From assembly GCA_015852425.1 (NCBI GenBank), contig JAAAIG010000017.1, forward strand, positions 14,588 to 36,866: a stretch of DNA of 22,279 bases. Reading direction: 5' to 3'. A model generated the notes under the pieces. That model made no database searches. It was not told the DNA's origin and saw nothing but the letters and a program-made list of their open reading frames with translations. Source of the DNA: Gryganskiella cystojenkinii (lineage: Eukaryota; Mortierellomycota; Mortierellomycetes; Mortierellales; Mortierellaceae). Shown here piece after piece: positions 1 to 10,292 of the stretch (within the stretch, counting starts at the first letter, position 1; the number at the start of each line of letters is the position of its first letter). The translations under genes were made by a program, and so were the position numbers.

Positions 1-1368
1 CCCCCCAACTCCGCCCCTTTTATATCTGACTTCGATAGGAGGACCGATGGAGAACCAGTCGATATTAGTCTTGTTATTCCAGTGGCGTGCATCGTTTCCG
101 CGATTTCACCCTACATCACGGTCTCTCGTCAACATCTGCTACCAAGTCACTTTGTCGCGTTGAACGGATCCACATTGATAGAGGCACGGCAGGCCGTAGT
201 CATGGTTCAAGTCGGGCAGACCTGGGCTTCTGGAGTTGTGATATCTAAGCATGGACGTAAGTGTTGCTCGTCTTTTCTTTCAGGACTAAATCATGTTCTG
301 TTATGGAGTTTTTTTTGAAGAAAAATAGGGAACTGGCTATTAACCACGGACCGCTGTATCACTCTCTAGACATCCTCACGAACGCACATGTTTTTACTTC
401 ATTCTTGGACAACATCAGCAACCGAACATGGCCCAATCTACGCAGCGGTGTTTCCCTACGTGTCCGCATCGATTCTCCACAACAACAGGTGAAGACACTA
501 TTGAACAGGAGACAGCTGGGCAAATCGAGCATGATTTCTTTTGAGGGAAGGCGTTAGCTTGATTATTTAACTCGACCTTTCTAAATCTTAAAGCAATGGG
601 TAGACGACTGTGAACTGGTATTTGTCTCCGAGTCATGTTGGGACGTGGCGCTAATCAAAATCCCGGAAACATGCGTCCTGAAAGGATTCCTTCCATATTT
701 GCCGCTTAGGACCAAGGATGAGCTGTAAGTGAAGATCCACACCATGAGTCCTTTGATCTTTGTCTGACGTTGCAATTATTCTGATCTCCGTGTCATATCC
801 CTCTAGCGCTCGTGTCAAACCCATCGTAAAAGGAACTCCACTCTTTGCTATTGGACATGGCATCTTTGGCCCATCTTCTGGGATTTTACCCTTGATCACC
901 TCGGGTATCTGCAGTAAGGTCGTTTCGTATAGTCAGCAGCCAGTCATGCTTCTCAGCAGCGCGCCCGTTCATCGCGGTAATAGTGGAGGCGTTCTCGTTA
1001 CAGCAGATGGTCACTTTGCAGGACTGGTCACTGGTAATGGCAAAACATCGACAGGCAGGACGATCACCCATCTCAATTTTGCAATCCCATTAGAGGCTCT
1101 CACGGACGTTGTGAATGCATACCTGGTCGACGATAATCGCAACTGGCTCGATAAGCTCAATTTACCACCAACAAGGATAGATGATATCTGGTCCCTTCGA
1201 GGTACAGCACCAGAATGGGATCCCATTGAGAAAGGTAAGAAGGAAGTCTCTTAGTTCTCAAGTTTATTTGTAGGAAAGCTTGATCATTTGTATTTAGGTC
1301 TCGCAACGCGGCCACTTATGTTGTCCTCATCCTCTTTCTTGTCCATTGTAGTCCCCAGCAAACTTTAA
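1..1368 (+). CDS. Peroxisomal trypsin-like processing protease (TYSND1/DEG15-like), 3' part
   Basis: Partial gene cut by the window's left edge. Exons: <1-256, 370-488, 594-724, 807-1234, 1352-1368; they join in frame to 316 visible residues. The fold is a trypsin/HtrA-type serine protease. The catalytic triad is visible: His92 in TNAHV, Asp142 in WDVALIKI, Ser228 in RGNSGG (numbered from the window start). The protein ends in Ser-Lys-Leu, the canonical type 1 peroxisomal targeting signal, provided by the spliced 17-nt last exon. In animals and plants TYSND1/DEG15 enters peroxisomes and removes PTS2 presequences or cleaves matrix enzymes; that this protein does the same is inferred from triad plus SKL. 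Family members are about 560-710 residues, so a large N-terminal part lies outside. If the last intron is retained, the protein ends at 1254 without the signal. The nearest alternative is a generic Deg/HtrA protease, which the SKL end makes less likely. Confidence 0.85.
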
Positions 1369-1484
1369 AGCGTTCCTACATATCGAAAATGAGGTCTCGG
1401 ACTCCAAGCTATGTTTGCATAAAGTAGAGAAACGAAATCACTGTGGATACATGCTTTTTTGTAATGTTTAATCAGTTGAAAATG

Positions 1485-3177
1485 CTAAATGCTGGTTTTA
1501 AACTTGGATGCAAGGGAGACGAGGTCCTGTTGACTGTAGACATCCTGATTTTCGACATGAGAAGAAAGGTGTTTGAAAATAGTGGCCAGTTCTAATGTTT
1601 AGAGACAAAAAAAAGGTGGGAGGGCAAGAGTTAAATTGGGACTCATTCGACGTTACGTGGCGGGTTTGAGTAAATGACCAGTTTACCTTTCTTTTCACTT
1701 CCAGTCATAAACATCAACGACAAATCGATCCGTTGAACCTTGGCCAAGTTTTCGAGCATGCGGTAAAGAAGTGAAGGCTCTTCAGAACTAGTTTCAAAGA
1801 AAAGGAAAAGTACGACGTATTAGCATCCTTAGATCCTGATCTACGATTTCCTCCTTGATTTCGTCCATATTAGTGACTTACTGAATATAATAGTCCTGAA
1901 AGACAGTCAGCATAGATGTCAAGTATTCGGATTCAAATGAGCTCTTGAAGATGTTGGGAAGCGACTCGGGTTTGATAAGCTATTTTATGCAAGTAGATCG
2001 AGACTTAGTACATGGCGACAGCTTATACCGAAAAATCTATGTTTCGTAGCGCAACTATTACCTTCAAGTATTGGTACAGTCTTGAATTGTCCTTGCTATG
2101 GCTCTTCCAGTCCCGTTGCAGCTCCATGGTAGTAGTGGGTGCGGTCATGGGCATGCTCAATGAGATACTTGAAAGGGCAACAGTCGCAGAAGACAGTGTT
2201 GCCGTCGTCGTTGTGGATTTTGTAGTTGACACCGAGTTTTCTGATACTGCGGAAGTTGAGGCCGCTGGTTTGGTCTTGGTGGTGGTGGCCGGGAATAGTT
2301 CAGTCGGTTCGTCGTTCGACACCATCTTGATCGGGACGCGTTTACTGGAAACGACCTGAGGCTGCGGCGCTGCTGGTGACTTTGTCACCGTCTTTTCTGC
2401 TGTGATCTTTGACGAGGTCGGTGCGGGAGACGTAGGTTTTGGGCTCTTTGCAATGAGGTCCTTCACTTTGGTCAGGTCTTCCTTGACAGCCTTGTTGGAG
2501 GGGTCCAGCACCAGCGCGGCCTCAAAATCATGCTTCGACTCGTCCAGTCTTCCCAGTGACCGACGAGCAATACCTCGTCTCCAGTGAGCCTTAACATTTT
2601 TCTTATCCAGCAGGATTCCAAGAGTACAATCAGCCTCAGCCTCAGCGTACCTGAATGAAAAAGTAAATGGTTAGCCAAAAAGTGATTCGAGGAGAACAAA
2701 GTTCTAACCAGACCACATGCAAGTACTCACATCTCTAACTTAAGGTAGGCCATCGCTCTGTTGATGGGTAGCACCGAGTTGGAGGGATCATAATCTAAAC
2801 TGGAGGTATAAGCTTTGATAGCATTCTTGAAATCGCCTTTCTTAAAGTAGCTGTTTCCCTGTGAACCAAAAAAAAAAAGAAGTGGGTCGGGGGAGTCTTG
2901 ATGTTAGTCTCCTATACCACTACCACTCTCTGTGCTTTCTCTATATTGGACTAAATTCCTTACCTGCTCCTTTAGATCCGCAGCCTTCTCGAGCACGACC
3001 GTTGAATCCTAGAGTTGAAAGAGATATTAAGATATTATTTTAGTAGGTCAACGAACTATCCGATTATTCCACAATATGCATGGCAAGTCGAATTCCATCG
3101 GACATTACATTCTTCTTGCTCCCACCGACATGAATCTCGTTTGATTTTGTGATGCGCTCCTTTGCTGCAGTGTCCAT
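1485..3177 (-). CDS. RPAP3: RPAP3-like R2TP co-chaperone (TPR + RPAP3_C)
   Basis: Seven exons on the minus strand: 3109-3177, 2964-3008, 2731-2858, 2062-2650, 1882-1979, 1687-1787, 1485-1591; total 378 residues. Residues ~33-135 form three TPR repeats. A full dicarboxylate clamp for the EEVD tails of Hsp90/Hsp70 can be read: Lys36, Asn40, Asn71, Lys101, Arg105. A Ser/Thr/Pro/Ala-rich linker follows (~145-250). From ~255 to the end is an RPAP3_C domain (DWKSHSKD, LYQYLK, SLPNIFKSS, MLENLAKVQRIDLSLMF, then a terminal helix). In other eukaryotes RPAP3 couples Hsp90 to RUVBL1/2-PIH1 for assembly of RNA polymerase II, snoRNPs and PIKKs. This protein has one TPR domain where human RPAP3 has two, and keeps the C-terminal domain that yeast Tah1 lacks. 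It shares a 649-bp divergent intergenic region with ADA3. SPAG1 is a related family, but the size and single TPR make an R2TP subunit the better call. Confidence 0.88.
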
Positions 3178-3826
3178 GATGAGTGCTCGGTGCGAGTGAA
3201 AGCAGAAGAACCGTTGGGCGAAGGCGATTCACGCCTGGGTCAAAGAAGAAAATCCGAAATCACATGACCACTGGTCCCTGAATCGTCACCGTAGTTTAAT
3301 TTAGGCGTATAAACTACAAACCCAGGTCGTACATTCATCTTTCCACTCAGCTTTTCACATTTCAATTCACCGACCATTCCCCCTCATTCCCACATTCACA
3401 TCCTCAAACATTATTCCCCTCTCCAAGATAAAGACACGACCTCACCCCTCAAAACACGTCTTTCCGACGAAGAACGCTTGTGTATCACCCTCTTTCGCGT
3501 TTCCTTTTTTTTTTTTAGTTGTTTGGCCCTTCTCTTTTATGACTTCATTTCACCATCTCCACTTGTTATCGTGATCACTTTCTGTCTCTTATTCAAACTC
3601 GTTTACTTTCCTTTACCGTTTGACGCGGGATTTCTTGTTCTTCCATCTTCCCATCTGCGCACACCCCGATTACTGGTTAATCTGCCTCTCCTTTTTGCCA
3701 AGAGGTTAGTTTTCAACACTGTACCTTCAAAGACATGAACTTGTAGATGTAACTGGCCTTTTGACTCACTTCTGTGCACTCGCCCAACTTCAACGAAACA
3801 GTCACATAGAGCCGCCTGCCCAGCCC
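3178..3826. promoter_or_regulatory. Divergent promoter/leader region between RPAP3-like and ADA3 genes
   Basis: No gene is seen here. A TATAAA element on the + strand lies at 3308-3313, and a strongly pyrimidine-rich tract (about 3335-3720) follows, as expected of a fungal core promoter and leader for the ADA3 gene. Near the end are two tiny upstream ORFs at 3735-3752. Transcription start sites cannot be placed from sequence alone. Long open frames in the tract are low-complexity Phe/Leu/Ser translations of the pyrimidine run, not proteins. Confidence 0.5.
3735..3752 (+). promoter_or_regulatory. Tandem minimal upstream ORFs in the ADA3 leader
   Basis: A three-codon ORF (ATG AAC TTG TAG, 3735-3746) is followed at once by a bare start-stop element (ATG TAA, 3747-3752). 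They lie 74 nt before the ADA3 start with no other ATG between. If in the mature leader they would reduce or regulate ADA3 translation; whether they are in the mRNA depends on an unknown transcription start and possible leader intron. Confidence 0.4.
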
Positions 3827-6256
3827 ATGGACACCCCCACACTTTCCTCCTTTGACCCCAACGCCCTCACCTTCAGGAGCTTTGTCAACAGGCAACCTTC
3901 TTCCACTCCCTCTTCCACAAACTCATCCACAGCCATCCCCTCATATCAGGAGCTAGCCACCATTCAGCAAGAGCTCCAAGAGCTGTCCGACCGGGCAAAC
4001 CTTCGCTATGAGCAATTAAACAGCGAATTGCAACGGCTCGAGAACGGAGGCTCCTCAGGGGTCATCAGTCATTCAAAGGATTCATCAGTGTCATCAACAC
4101 CAACCTCCACGTCGTCTTCTTCGGTTTTCAATTCTACGCTGCCCGCAGGAGGTTTGTCATCATCGACGTCTGCTACCCTTTTGGCGCGTGCGAGCGCGTC
4201 CCCCAATGCCACTTCGCCGTCATCGTTTGTTAACGGTTCACGAGCAGGCGGATCTTCTGGAAGTTTACCTTCCGGCACCGCGCCCGCTTCTTCTCCCATT
4301 GTTAAGCTCAAGATTAAGCGGCCGGATGCGCCAGGTAAGAAAAAAAATTGATAGAGAGTGTACACTTCCTTGACCCCACTTTTACTGATCTCATATCTTC
4401 TATATTTTTGCATCGAATACAGAGAGTGCAAAGACCGACGACGAGCAAAGTGCCTCTTCAACACCAACCACAGTCAAGAACCGGACAGGGACACCTTCGT
4501 AAGATACAAAAATCCGTATAAATATAAAGCGGAACAGTAATTCCTTCGGAAAATGAGGCGTAGAGACCGAGATTAACATATTTGTCCCGTCATTCAATTT
4601 TGTCGATAGAATAAGTCAGGATGGCTTTCAAAAAAAGAGAAAGAAGCGCGATCTGGATGACGACAGCGAGTATTCTGAGGATGAACGAGGTAAAATCTCA
4701 AGCTGTGTTTGGGATTTGGTTCATATTGAAAAATTCATTTATGTTTGTTTGCATAACCTAACCGCTTTCCAATCAATATAGCGGCGATTCCAAAATCAAA
4801 ACGAGGCGACGACTTTTCATTAATCAAGACGGGACGCAGCATGTCACCTCAACCGATGAAGTTGGCCGCTAACAGAGCGAGTTTGCCGAAAGCAACTCAG
4901 GTATAGCCCTATCCGTAACCAATTGAGCCATTTCCCAGCGAGTCCATGAACAGTCTCTTTTAACATGTTTTCTTCTCCTACATTTTTGCGCTAATTAGCA
5001 ACGGATGGGGGACAAAGGCCACTCCAGTTCCCAACAAAAGAAAAAGAAAAACTCGGACCATCATACGGAAAAATCACAAAAGCCAATGCCAAAGGTCCAG
5101 GAGGTCCAGGAAGATTTCTCAAAAGTCAAAGTAGCGAATCAGGTGCCGATCGCGACTTTTTGGGCATCTATGGATCCGTACTTCAGACCGTTTACTGAAT
5201 CGGATCGAATTATCTTGGAGGAGGAAGGCGATCCAATCACGCCGTTGATGATCCCACCGCTTGGAAAGCATTACATCGATGCCTGGGCGGAGGAAGACAG
5301 GTCGTTGATGCCGTTCGAGGGGTTTGAGTCTCGGAGAAACTCCGTAGACTCGTTGAAGGATACAGCACCATCACGGAATCTCGTCAACAGTACTCCCTTT
5401 GAGTTGACAGATGAAAATCTGGAGCAGGACGAAGTTTCATGTGGACCATTGACGGAACGGCTGCTCAGCTCTTTAATCGCCGAGGAAGTGATTGAACCCA
5501 AGGAGGTCAAAGATGATGAAGATGAGCAGAACACTGTCCAGTCGGGTCCACAAAACTATGCCGAGCTGGAAGAGCGAATGAAACGGGAGTTGCGTTATAT
5601 CGGACTCCTTGGAAACGAAGAGGTACAGTCGCTGTCACAAATTTAGTAAGCGTGCGTTGTTCCATGTCTGCTGGCACTTTTTCTCATCGACTCTTGTTTT
5701 TGGTATCTTGTTTTGTAGATCAACTGGGACGCACGAGAAGACGACGAGATTAGTATTACTCTTCGATCGCTGCAAAAAGAGCTTCGAGACGTCATGAAGG
5801 TTAATAAGAGCAGGAAGCAACGACTCCTTGGGTTAGTGAACAACCATCTCGCCTATCAAGAGTACAACACTATCCTTGATGATCTGGACAAGCAAGTCGA
5901 ACAAGGCTACTTGAAGAGAATCGTAAGTAGCACGAGACACGAGAAAGGCTCTATGTTCACAGACTTTTTCCGCCCAGATATTCTTGTAGTTAATCGCAAA
6001 ACACTCGGTACCTCTTTTTATATTTTAGCGCAACACAAAAGCCAAGAAGAGCAAGAAAACCGCAGCGCCAAAATCCTTATCCGAGAATGCGATTCAAGCC
6101 ATGGACCGGCGGAAGCGCTTCGTGCAAGGCCTTGGGCCTCTCTTCCCTCCTGAAAACTATACCATCCCTACCAAATCCATTTATCAAGATGAGCTTCAGC
6201 CCAAAGTGAATTCAAGCACGCCTTTGTCTTATCGAGAACTCAACGGATTGCCATAA
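3827..6256 (+). CDS. NGG1: SAGA/ADA transcriptional adaptor Ada3 (Ngg1)
   Basis: Eight exons: 3827-4334, 4423-4498, 4610-4689, 4782-4900, 4999-5622, 5719-5922, 6029-6256 (seven coding segments joined by six introns; no further exon was detected). They give 612 residues. Start ATG 3827 has a good context (cccATGG); in-frame codons upstream contain no ATG. N-terminal features: a Glu/Leu heptad helix (ELATIQQELQEL) after a Ser/Thr-rich start, then a basic KLKIKRP patch and acidic/Ser linker. The conserved Ada3 core is in the fifth segment: PIATFWASMDPYFRPFT (~313-329), PPLGKHY (~347-353), CGPLTERLLSSL, and an ELEERMKRELRYIGLL helix, then coiled-coil segments and RKRFVQGLGPLFPP near the end. Ada3 links the Gcn5 acetyltransferase and Ada2 in the nuclear HAT module of SAGA. 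Length is close to yeast Ngg1 (702) and human TADA3 (432). Correction on count: seven exons, six introns. Confidence 0.93.
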
Positions 6257-6547
6257 CTGCAAAAAACCTTGACAATAGGATTTCCCCACCACAAATAGTC
6301 TTTAGTTCACCGTCATTTTTTTGTCTCTGTCCTTCCTAGCGTTTTTGCTCGCCTGCTTTCATCCATCCATGTACAATACAACCGCCACTTTTTTCGCATG
6401 ACATTTGAACAGAACGCTTCTTGATATTTCGAAATATATTTTTGACTTGGGGAGGGGGGTGTATTATACATGGGTGAAGAAATGGAGAGCAATGGTTCAG
6501 ATCAACAAAAGAGGGATTGAAGGTGTACGGCAGTTCTATTTCTCTCT
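6257..6547. other. Convergent 3' regions of ADA3 and YOS1
   Basis: The two genes converge here with 291 bp between stop codons. The stretch is T-rich just after the ADA3 stop and has no open frame worth calling. It should hold both 3' UTRs; polyadenylation sites cannot be assigned confidently. Confidence 0.4.
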
Positions 6548-7092
6548 TTATCCGAGGATTACGAGGTAGAGAATCGCGACAACGTTGAGTCCAATCAATG
6601 GAACTAGAGAATCAAGACCAGACCAAGGCACAGAGTTAGCAAGCGATTATGTTTGGAATATGAAGAGGTGAAAACGTTCCTGAGTATTATGAAAATCGAC
6701 TTACTTCTCATCAAAGTCCTGACAGCCGAGATCAAGTTGACGAGTCTTGCCTTGACCGATTCCTGTCCATATGGATCCGCGACTTGACGACCCCAGCCAA
6801 CTAAAATTTAAAAAAAAGGCGCGTGGCAGTACCACAAATTGTGCGTGTGTGAGTAAGAGCGTGGCCGAGGTACCGGTTTAAGAAGTTGCTAGATTCGCGG
6901 TCTTGGCTCTCCTCGCCCCCCCAAGGAAAAAAAGGAAAATTTGGCGAGGAAGATTCAAGTTGAACAAGAATATGAGGAGGCAGAAGAGAGAGGAAACGTA
7001 CTCTTGGCAAGGAAGCGATCCTCATTCAGGATGGCGATGGCATTCACAAAGATGAGCATGACCTCCAAGAGACCAAAGATACCGATGGCCAT
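6548..7092 (-). CDS. YOS1: Yos1/IER3IP1 ER-Golgi transport membrane protein
   Basis: Three minus-strand exons: 7002-7092, 6705-6800, 6548-6603; total 80 residues, the usual size for Yos1. The N-terminal hydrophobic segment (~3-22) is followed by the family hallmark NEDRFLAK (23-30), a short polar loop GWGR...DPYGQ, and a C-terminal hydrophobic segment (~63-80). The architecture is a small two-segment ER/Golgi membrane protein. Yeast Yos1 binds Yip1-Yif1 and is needed for COPII vesicle function; the human counterpart is IER3IP1. The second intron boundary pairs (AAGA/GTACG; GAGAA/GTAAG) are good consensus and join in frame. The first intron is 201 bp, about twice the local norm, with nothing recognisable inside. 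Each exon is too short to be conspicuous alone; the call rests on the spliced product. Confidence 0.93.
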
Positions 7093-7489
7093 ATTGTGTA
7101 TTGTTTTCTTTGGTCGAGGAGTCGGAGAGAGAGAGGGGTTGTGAAAGAGAAACGGTATCAAAACAAAAGTAAAAGAGGAGTGGTGAATGGGACTGAATGA
7201 AGCGAGATGAAGATACAAAGAAATGAAATTGACATGCAATCGTGGCATTGAATTAATCCTCTCGTATAAGCACGTGACTATTTGAACGCCACCAACTCAG
7301 CTCAAAAACCCAGAAAACCTGCTCCATCTTGGAAAAAAAATGATATGAATTTTATATGTTGTATGTATGAATGAATGAAGTTTGGATATGACAATGATGG
7401 ATGAGGACTCTATGTAGATAAAATAGTAACAGATGCTTATTTTTTGGGTGAAAGCGAGAGAAAAAAAGATTACGAATTATCGACTAAAT
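7093..7489. promoter_or_regulatory. Region between GUA1 3' end and YOS1 start, with a CACGTG site
   Basis: No gene is seen. Reading the minus strand, this is the YOS1 promoter followed, further upstream, by the GUA1 3' UTR. A CACGTG E-box palindrome lies at 7271-7276, 179 bp before the YOS1 start. The leader is rich in pyrimidines on the minus strand (7100-7250). Open frames here are low complexity. Confidence 0.4.
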
Positions 7490-9328
7490 TTACTCGAGCT
7501 CAATGGTGGCTGGGGGCTTGGAGGAGACGTCGTAGACGACGCGGTTGACACCCTCGACCTCATTGCAGATACGCGAAGAAATCTTCTTGAGGACATCGTA
7601 GGGGAAGGGGAACCAATCGGCAGTCATGAAATCCGAGGTCTCGACAGCACGCAAACAAATCATCTGCTCGTACGTACGCTTATCACCCTTGACACCGACA
7701 GCCTTGATGGGCAAAAGAGCAGCGTAGGCCTGGGCGATCTGACGGTAGAGACCGGCCTTCTTGATCTCCTCAATATAGATATAATCAGCCTTGCGAGCAA
7801 TGGCGACCTGCTCCTTGGTGACTTCGCCGAGAATACGGATAGCGATACCGGGGCCAGGGAAGGGGTGGCGCCAGACGAGCTCATCATCCATACCCAACAA
7901 CTTGCCCAACTCACGGACCTCATCCTTGAAGAGCTCACGAAGGGGCTCGATCAACTTCAATTTCATGTTCTCCTTCAAACCACCAACGTTGTGATGGGTC
8001 TTGATGGTGGCCGAGGGTCCCTTGAAGGAGATGGACTCGATGACATCGGGGTAAAGGGTACCCTGGAGCAAGAACTCGACGGGAGCACCCCCGGCAGCAG
8101 CGCAGGCATCATCAATGGCCTTGGCCTCCTCTTCAAAGACATCAATGAAGGTGTTACCAATGATCTTGCGCTTCTCCTCAGGATCCTTCTTTCCGGCCAA
8201 GTTGGCCAAGAAACGCTCCGAGGCGTCAGCAATCTTGAGGTTAATGCCCATCTTGTCGACCAACATCTTCTTGGCAAGCGCGCACTCGTTGTGACGCATG
8301 ACACCGTTATCGACCAAAATACCGTGGAAACGATCACCGATGGCCATATGCATCAACTTGGCAGCGACCGAGGAGTCGACACCACCAGAGACGGCACCGA
8401 TGACCTGACCCTTCTCACCGACAATGGCGCGGATGCGGGCAATCTCCTTGCCAATGAACTCGGACATGGTCCAGTTCTGGGAGGCCCTGCAGACCTTGAG
8501 GACAAAGTTCTTGAGGATCTGCTTACCATCGACAGAGTGAGTGACCTCGGGGTGGAACTGGATACCGAAGAGAGCCTTCTCGTTGTGGCGGATGGCAGCA
8601 AAGGGAGCAGTGTTGGTGGTGGCAATGACACGGAAGCCCTGGGGGATGGCAGTGACCTGATCACCGTGGGACATCCAGACCTGGGACTCGGCGCTCAACT
8701 CCTCAAACAACATGGAGGATTGAGCATCAGCGCTGGCAGCGGGCAAGATGCGGAGAGTGGCGGGACCGTACTCGCGGTGGTCGCAAGGGTCGACCTTTCC
8801 TCCAAAGTAGGTGGACATTTCCTATTATAATAGGGGATCAAAAGTTCGAGTTAGAAGTCTGAAAATAAATTAAAATAAAAATCCTGCATGACCTTTGATC
8901 CAATCCTTGATGACAATCCAACAGCGCCGATTTACCTGAAGACCGTAGCAGATTCCCAAGACGGGGACACCGAGCTCAAAGACACCGGGGTCAACACGAG
9001 GAGCATCGTGATCGTAGACGGAGTAAGGGGAGCCAGAGAGGATGACACCTAGTAAAGGTCAGCAAGACAAGAAAGTGAAGGTGTGAGTCATCAAGCATAG
9101 TCTCCCGTTAAAGGTTGTCAACATGTGAGAAAAGGAATGAGAGCAAGGGTGTCACTTACCGGTAGGCTTCCAGGTGAGCTCAGAGATCTTCTGGGTGCAT
9201 GGCAAGAGCTCGCAGTAGACACCAAACTCACGAATGCGACGGGTGATCAGGTGAGAGTACTGCGAACCAAAGTCCAGAATGAGGATGGTGTCAAACATCT
9301 CGTGGACGGCAATCGTAGAATCGGCCAT
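7490..9328 (-). CDS. GUA1: GMP synthase (glutamine-hydrolysing)
   Basis: Three minus-strand exons: 9160-9328, 8936-9048, 7490-8821; 537 residues, close to yeast Gua1 (525). It converts XMP, ATP and glutamine to GMP in the last step of guanine nucleotide synthesis in the cytosol. The class I glutaminase domain (~12-205) starts [14 protein letters not shown] and carries Cys90 in GICYGLQ plus His184 and Glu186 in HPEVTHS, a complete triad. The ATP-pyrophosphatase domain follows with the PP-loop SGGVDSS (239-245). The C-terminal dimerisation domain ends in PPATIELE, near the family's usual terminal TIEWE. The start ATG is the first after a pyrimidine-rich leader with a TATA element 156 bp upstream. 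The third exon is strongly codon-biased, which opens a long antisense frame that is not a gene. Confidence 0.98.
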
Positions 9329-9702
9329 AGCGACGGTATTAGTTGTTGGAGAGGAGGGAGGGGGGAGAGGGAGAGGGGTGAAAGGTTGAGGAACAAAGAA
9401 AAAAAAAGAAACCCAAGACCACCAGAAGAAAATCAAAACTCGCAAGACAAAAAAAAAAAAATCGAAGCACGAAACGACCTAGATATTTATACTCGTTCGA
9501 GACGTGACTGCTGGCTATGTTTTCATTGTGTTTTGTGTTTCGTTAAGGGGCAACCAGAGCGGAGAGTGCGGCGCGAAAGGAATGCTGTCAATTAGGGAGC
9601 CACATCAAAATTGCCGAAGTGTCCATCACTAGCCCGAAGTTGTGAAATTTCATCTCTCTTCAAACACTCACTCACTCATACACATACAACAACAACAACA
9701 AG
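9329..9702. promoter_or_regulatory. Divergent promoter of GUA1 and the small mitochondrial gene
   Basis: Intergenic, 374 bp. It holds the GUA1 leader and TATA box on the minus strand and, on the plus strand, a CACTCACT/ACAACAACA-type leader directly before the ATG at 9703. No gene is supported; the open frames are low complexity. Confidence 0.45.
9484..9491 (-). promoter_or_regulatory. TATA box of GUA1
   Basis: TATAAATA on the minus strand, 156 bp before the GUA1 start codon. A T/C-rich leader without any ATG lies between, so the first AUG of the mRNA should be the GUA1 start. Confidence 0.55.
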
Positions 9703-10292
9703 ATGGCTCTTATCGGAACTGTTGCTGGATTCGCTACCTTCGGCGTCGCTGCCCGTGCCGCTTCTCTCTCTATTCAACGCCGCTCCATTTCCAGCGGTAA
9801 GCCACGCCGATCTACTCCTCAATTTCATCAAAGGAGTACCGAACCATCAGGAGTCAGAATGCTACAACAAACCATAGCAACAGACAAAAAAAAAAAAAGT
9901 CTTTTTCGAGAGCAATAGCCACTACGGGAACATTGGCGAAATATCTGGAGTAATTGATGACTCGGGACGAGAGACACGGATAACGAGCTACCACGACCCC
10001 TTTACCTCATAACTGACACAATCACGGCGAATATATCCAAAAGATCGAATCAGGAACTGAGTCGAAGAACTAGCAATCTCTCAACCACAATACCACGTCG
10101 TCGACTGATTGTAACATATTTATTTGTCATTTACATTTAGAATTCGTTGGATATGGTGTCTCCGCCGTTGCTCTTGGTGCCGTCGGTTACTTTGTCCACG
10201 GAATGGAGCAGAGACAGAACGAGTTGTTGAAGGACCGCAAGGAAATCTTGGCCGCTAACCGCGCAAGGAGGACCGAGGAGGCCACTGCTTAA
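9703..10292 (+). CDS. Small probable mitochondrial inner-membrane protein (possibly complex I NUXM-like)
   Basis: Two exons, 9703-9796 and 10141-10292, make 81 residues. The first segment is MALIGTVAGFATFGVAARAA plus SLSIQRRS; the second has a hydrophobic stretch (GVSAVALGAVGYFV, ~37-50) followed by a charged helix MEQRQNELLKDRKEIL and an Arg-rich tail. Two short hydrophobic segments with a basic link and a charged C-terminal helix fit a small inner-membrane accessory subunit. It resembles small fungal proteins of the MGL.TG.AGFATFGLAAR kind, which I tentatively associate with complex I NUXM; that link is from memory and weak. The intron (344 bp) is the longest among the short genes here. The splice joins gave an intact frame with good consensus. 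The ATG follows an ACAACAACAACAAG leader. It could instead be an ATP-synthase or MICOS-type small subunit. Confidence 0.7.
9797..10140 (+). other. 344-bp intron of the small mitochondrial gene
   Basis: GTAAGC donor, CATTTAG acceptor. It is three times the local average intron length. I see no open frame or clear RNA gene in it; scattered TGATGA and CTGA motifs do not come with a terminal stem. Confidence 0.6.

Noticed and set aside
489..593. Reading through as coding in the protease gene (frame remains open to 555)
   Set aside because: The frame ends at a stop and a CAG/GTGAAG donor with CTTAAAG acceptor restores phase to the WDVALIKI segment; the intervening residues do not fit the family.
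7433..8830. A 465-codon open frame on the plus strand, opposite GUA1 exon 3
   Set aside because: It mirrors the strongly biased codons of GUA1 on the other strand. The product is Leu/Asp/Gly-rich without family features, and GUA1 is certain.
9797..10140. Possible C/D snoRNA in the long intron (TGATGA near 9955; CTGA near 10012 and 10057)
   Set aside because: The C box does not match the purine-first consensus, no flanking terminal stem could be found, and no guide match was evident.
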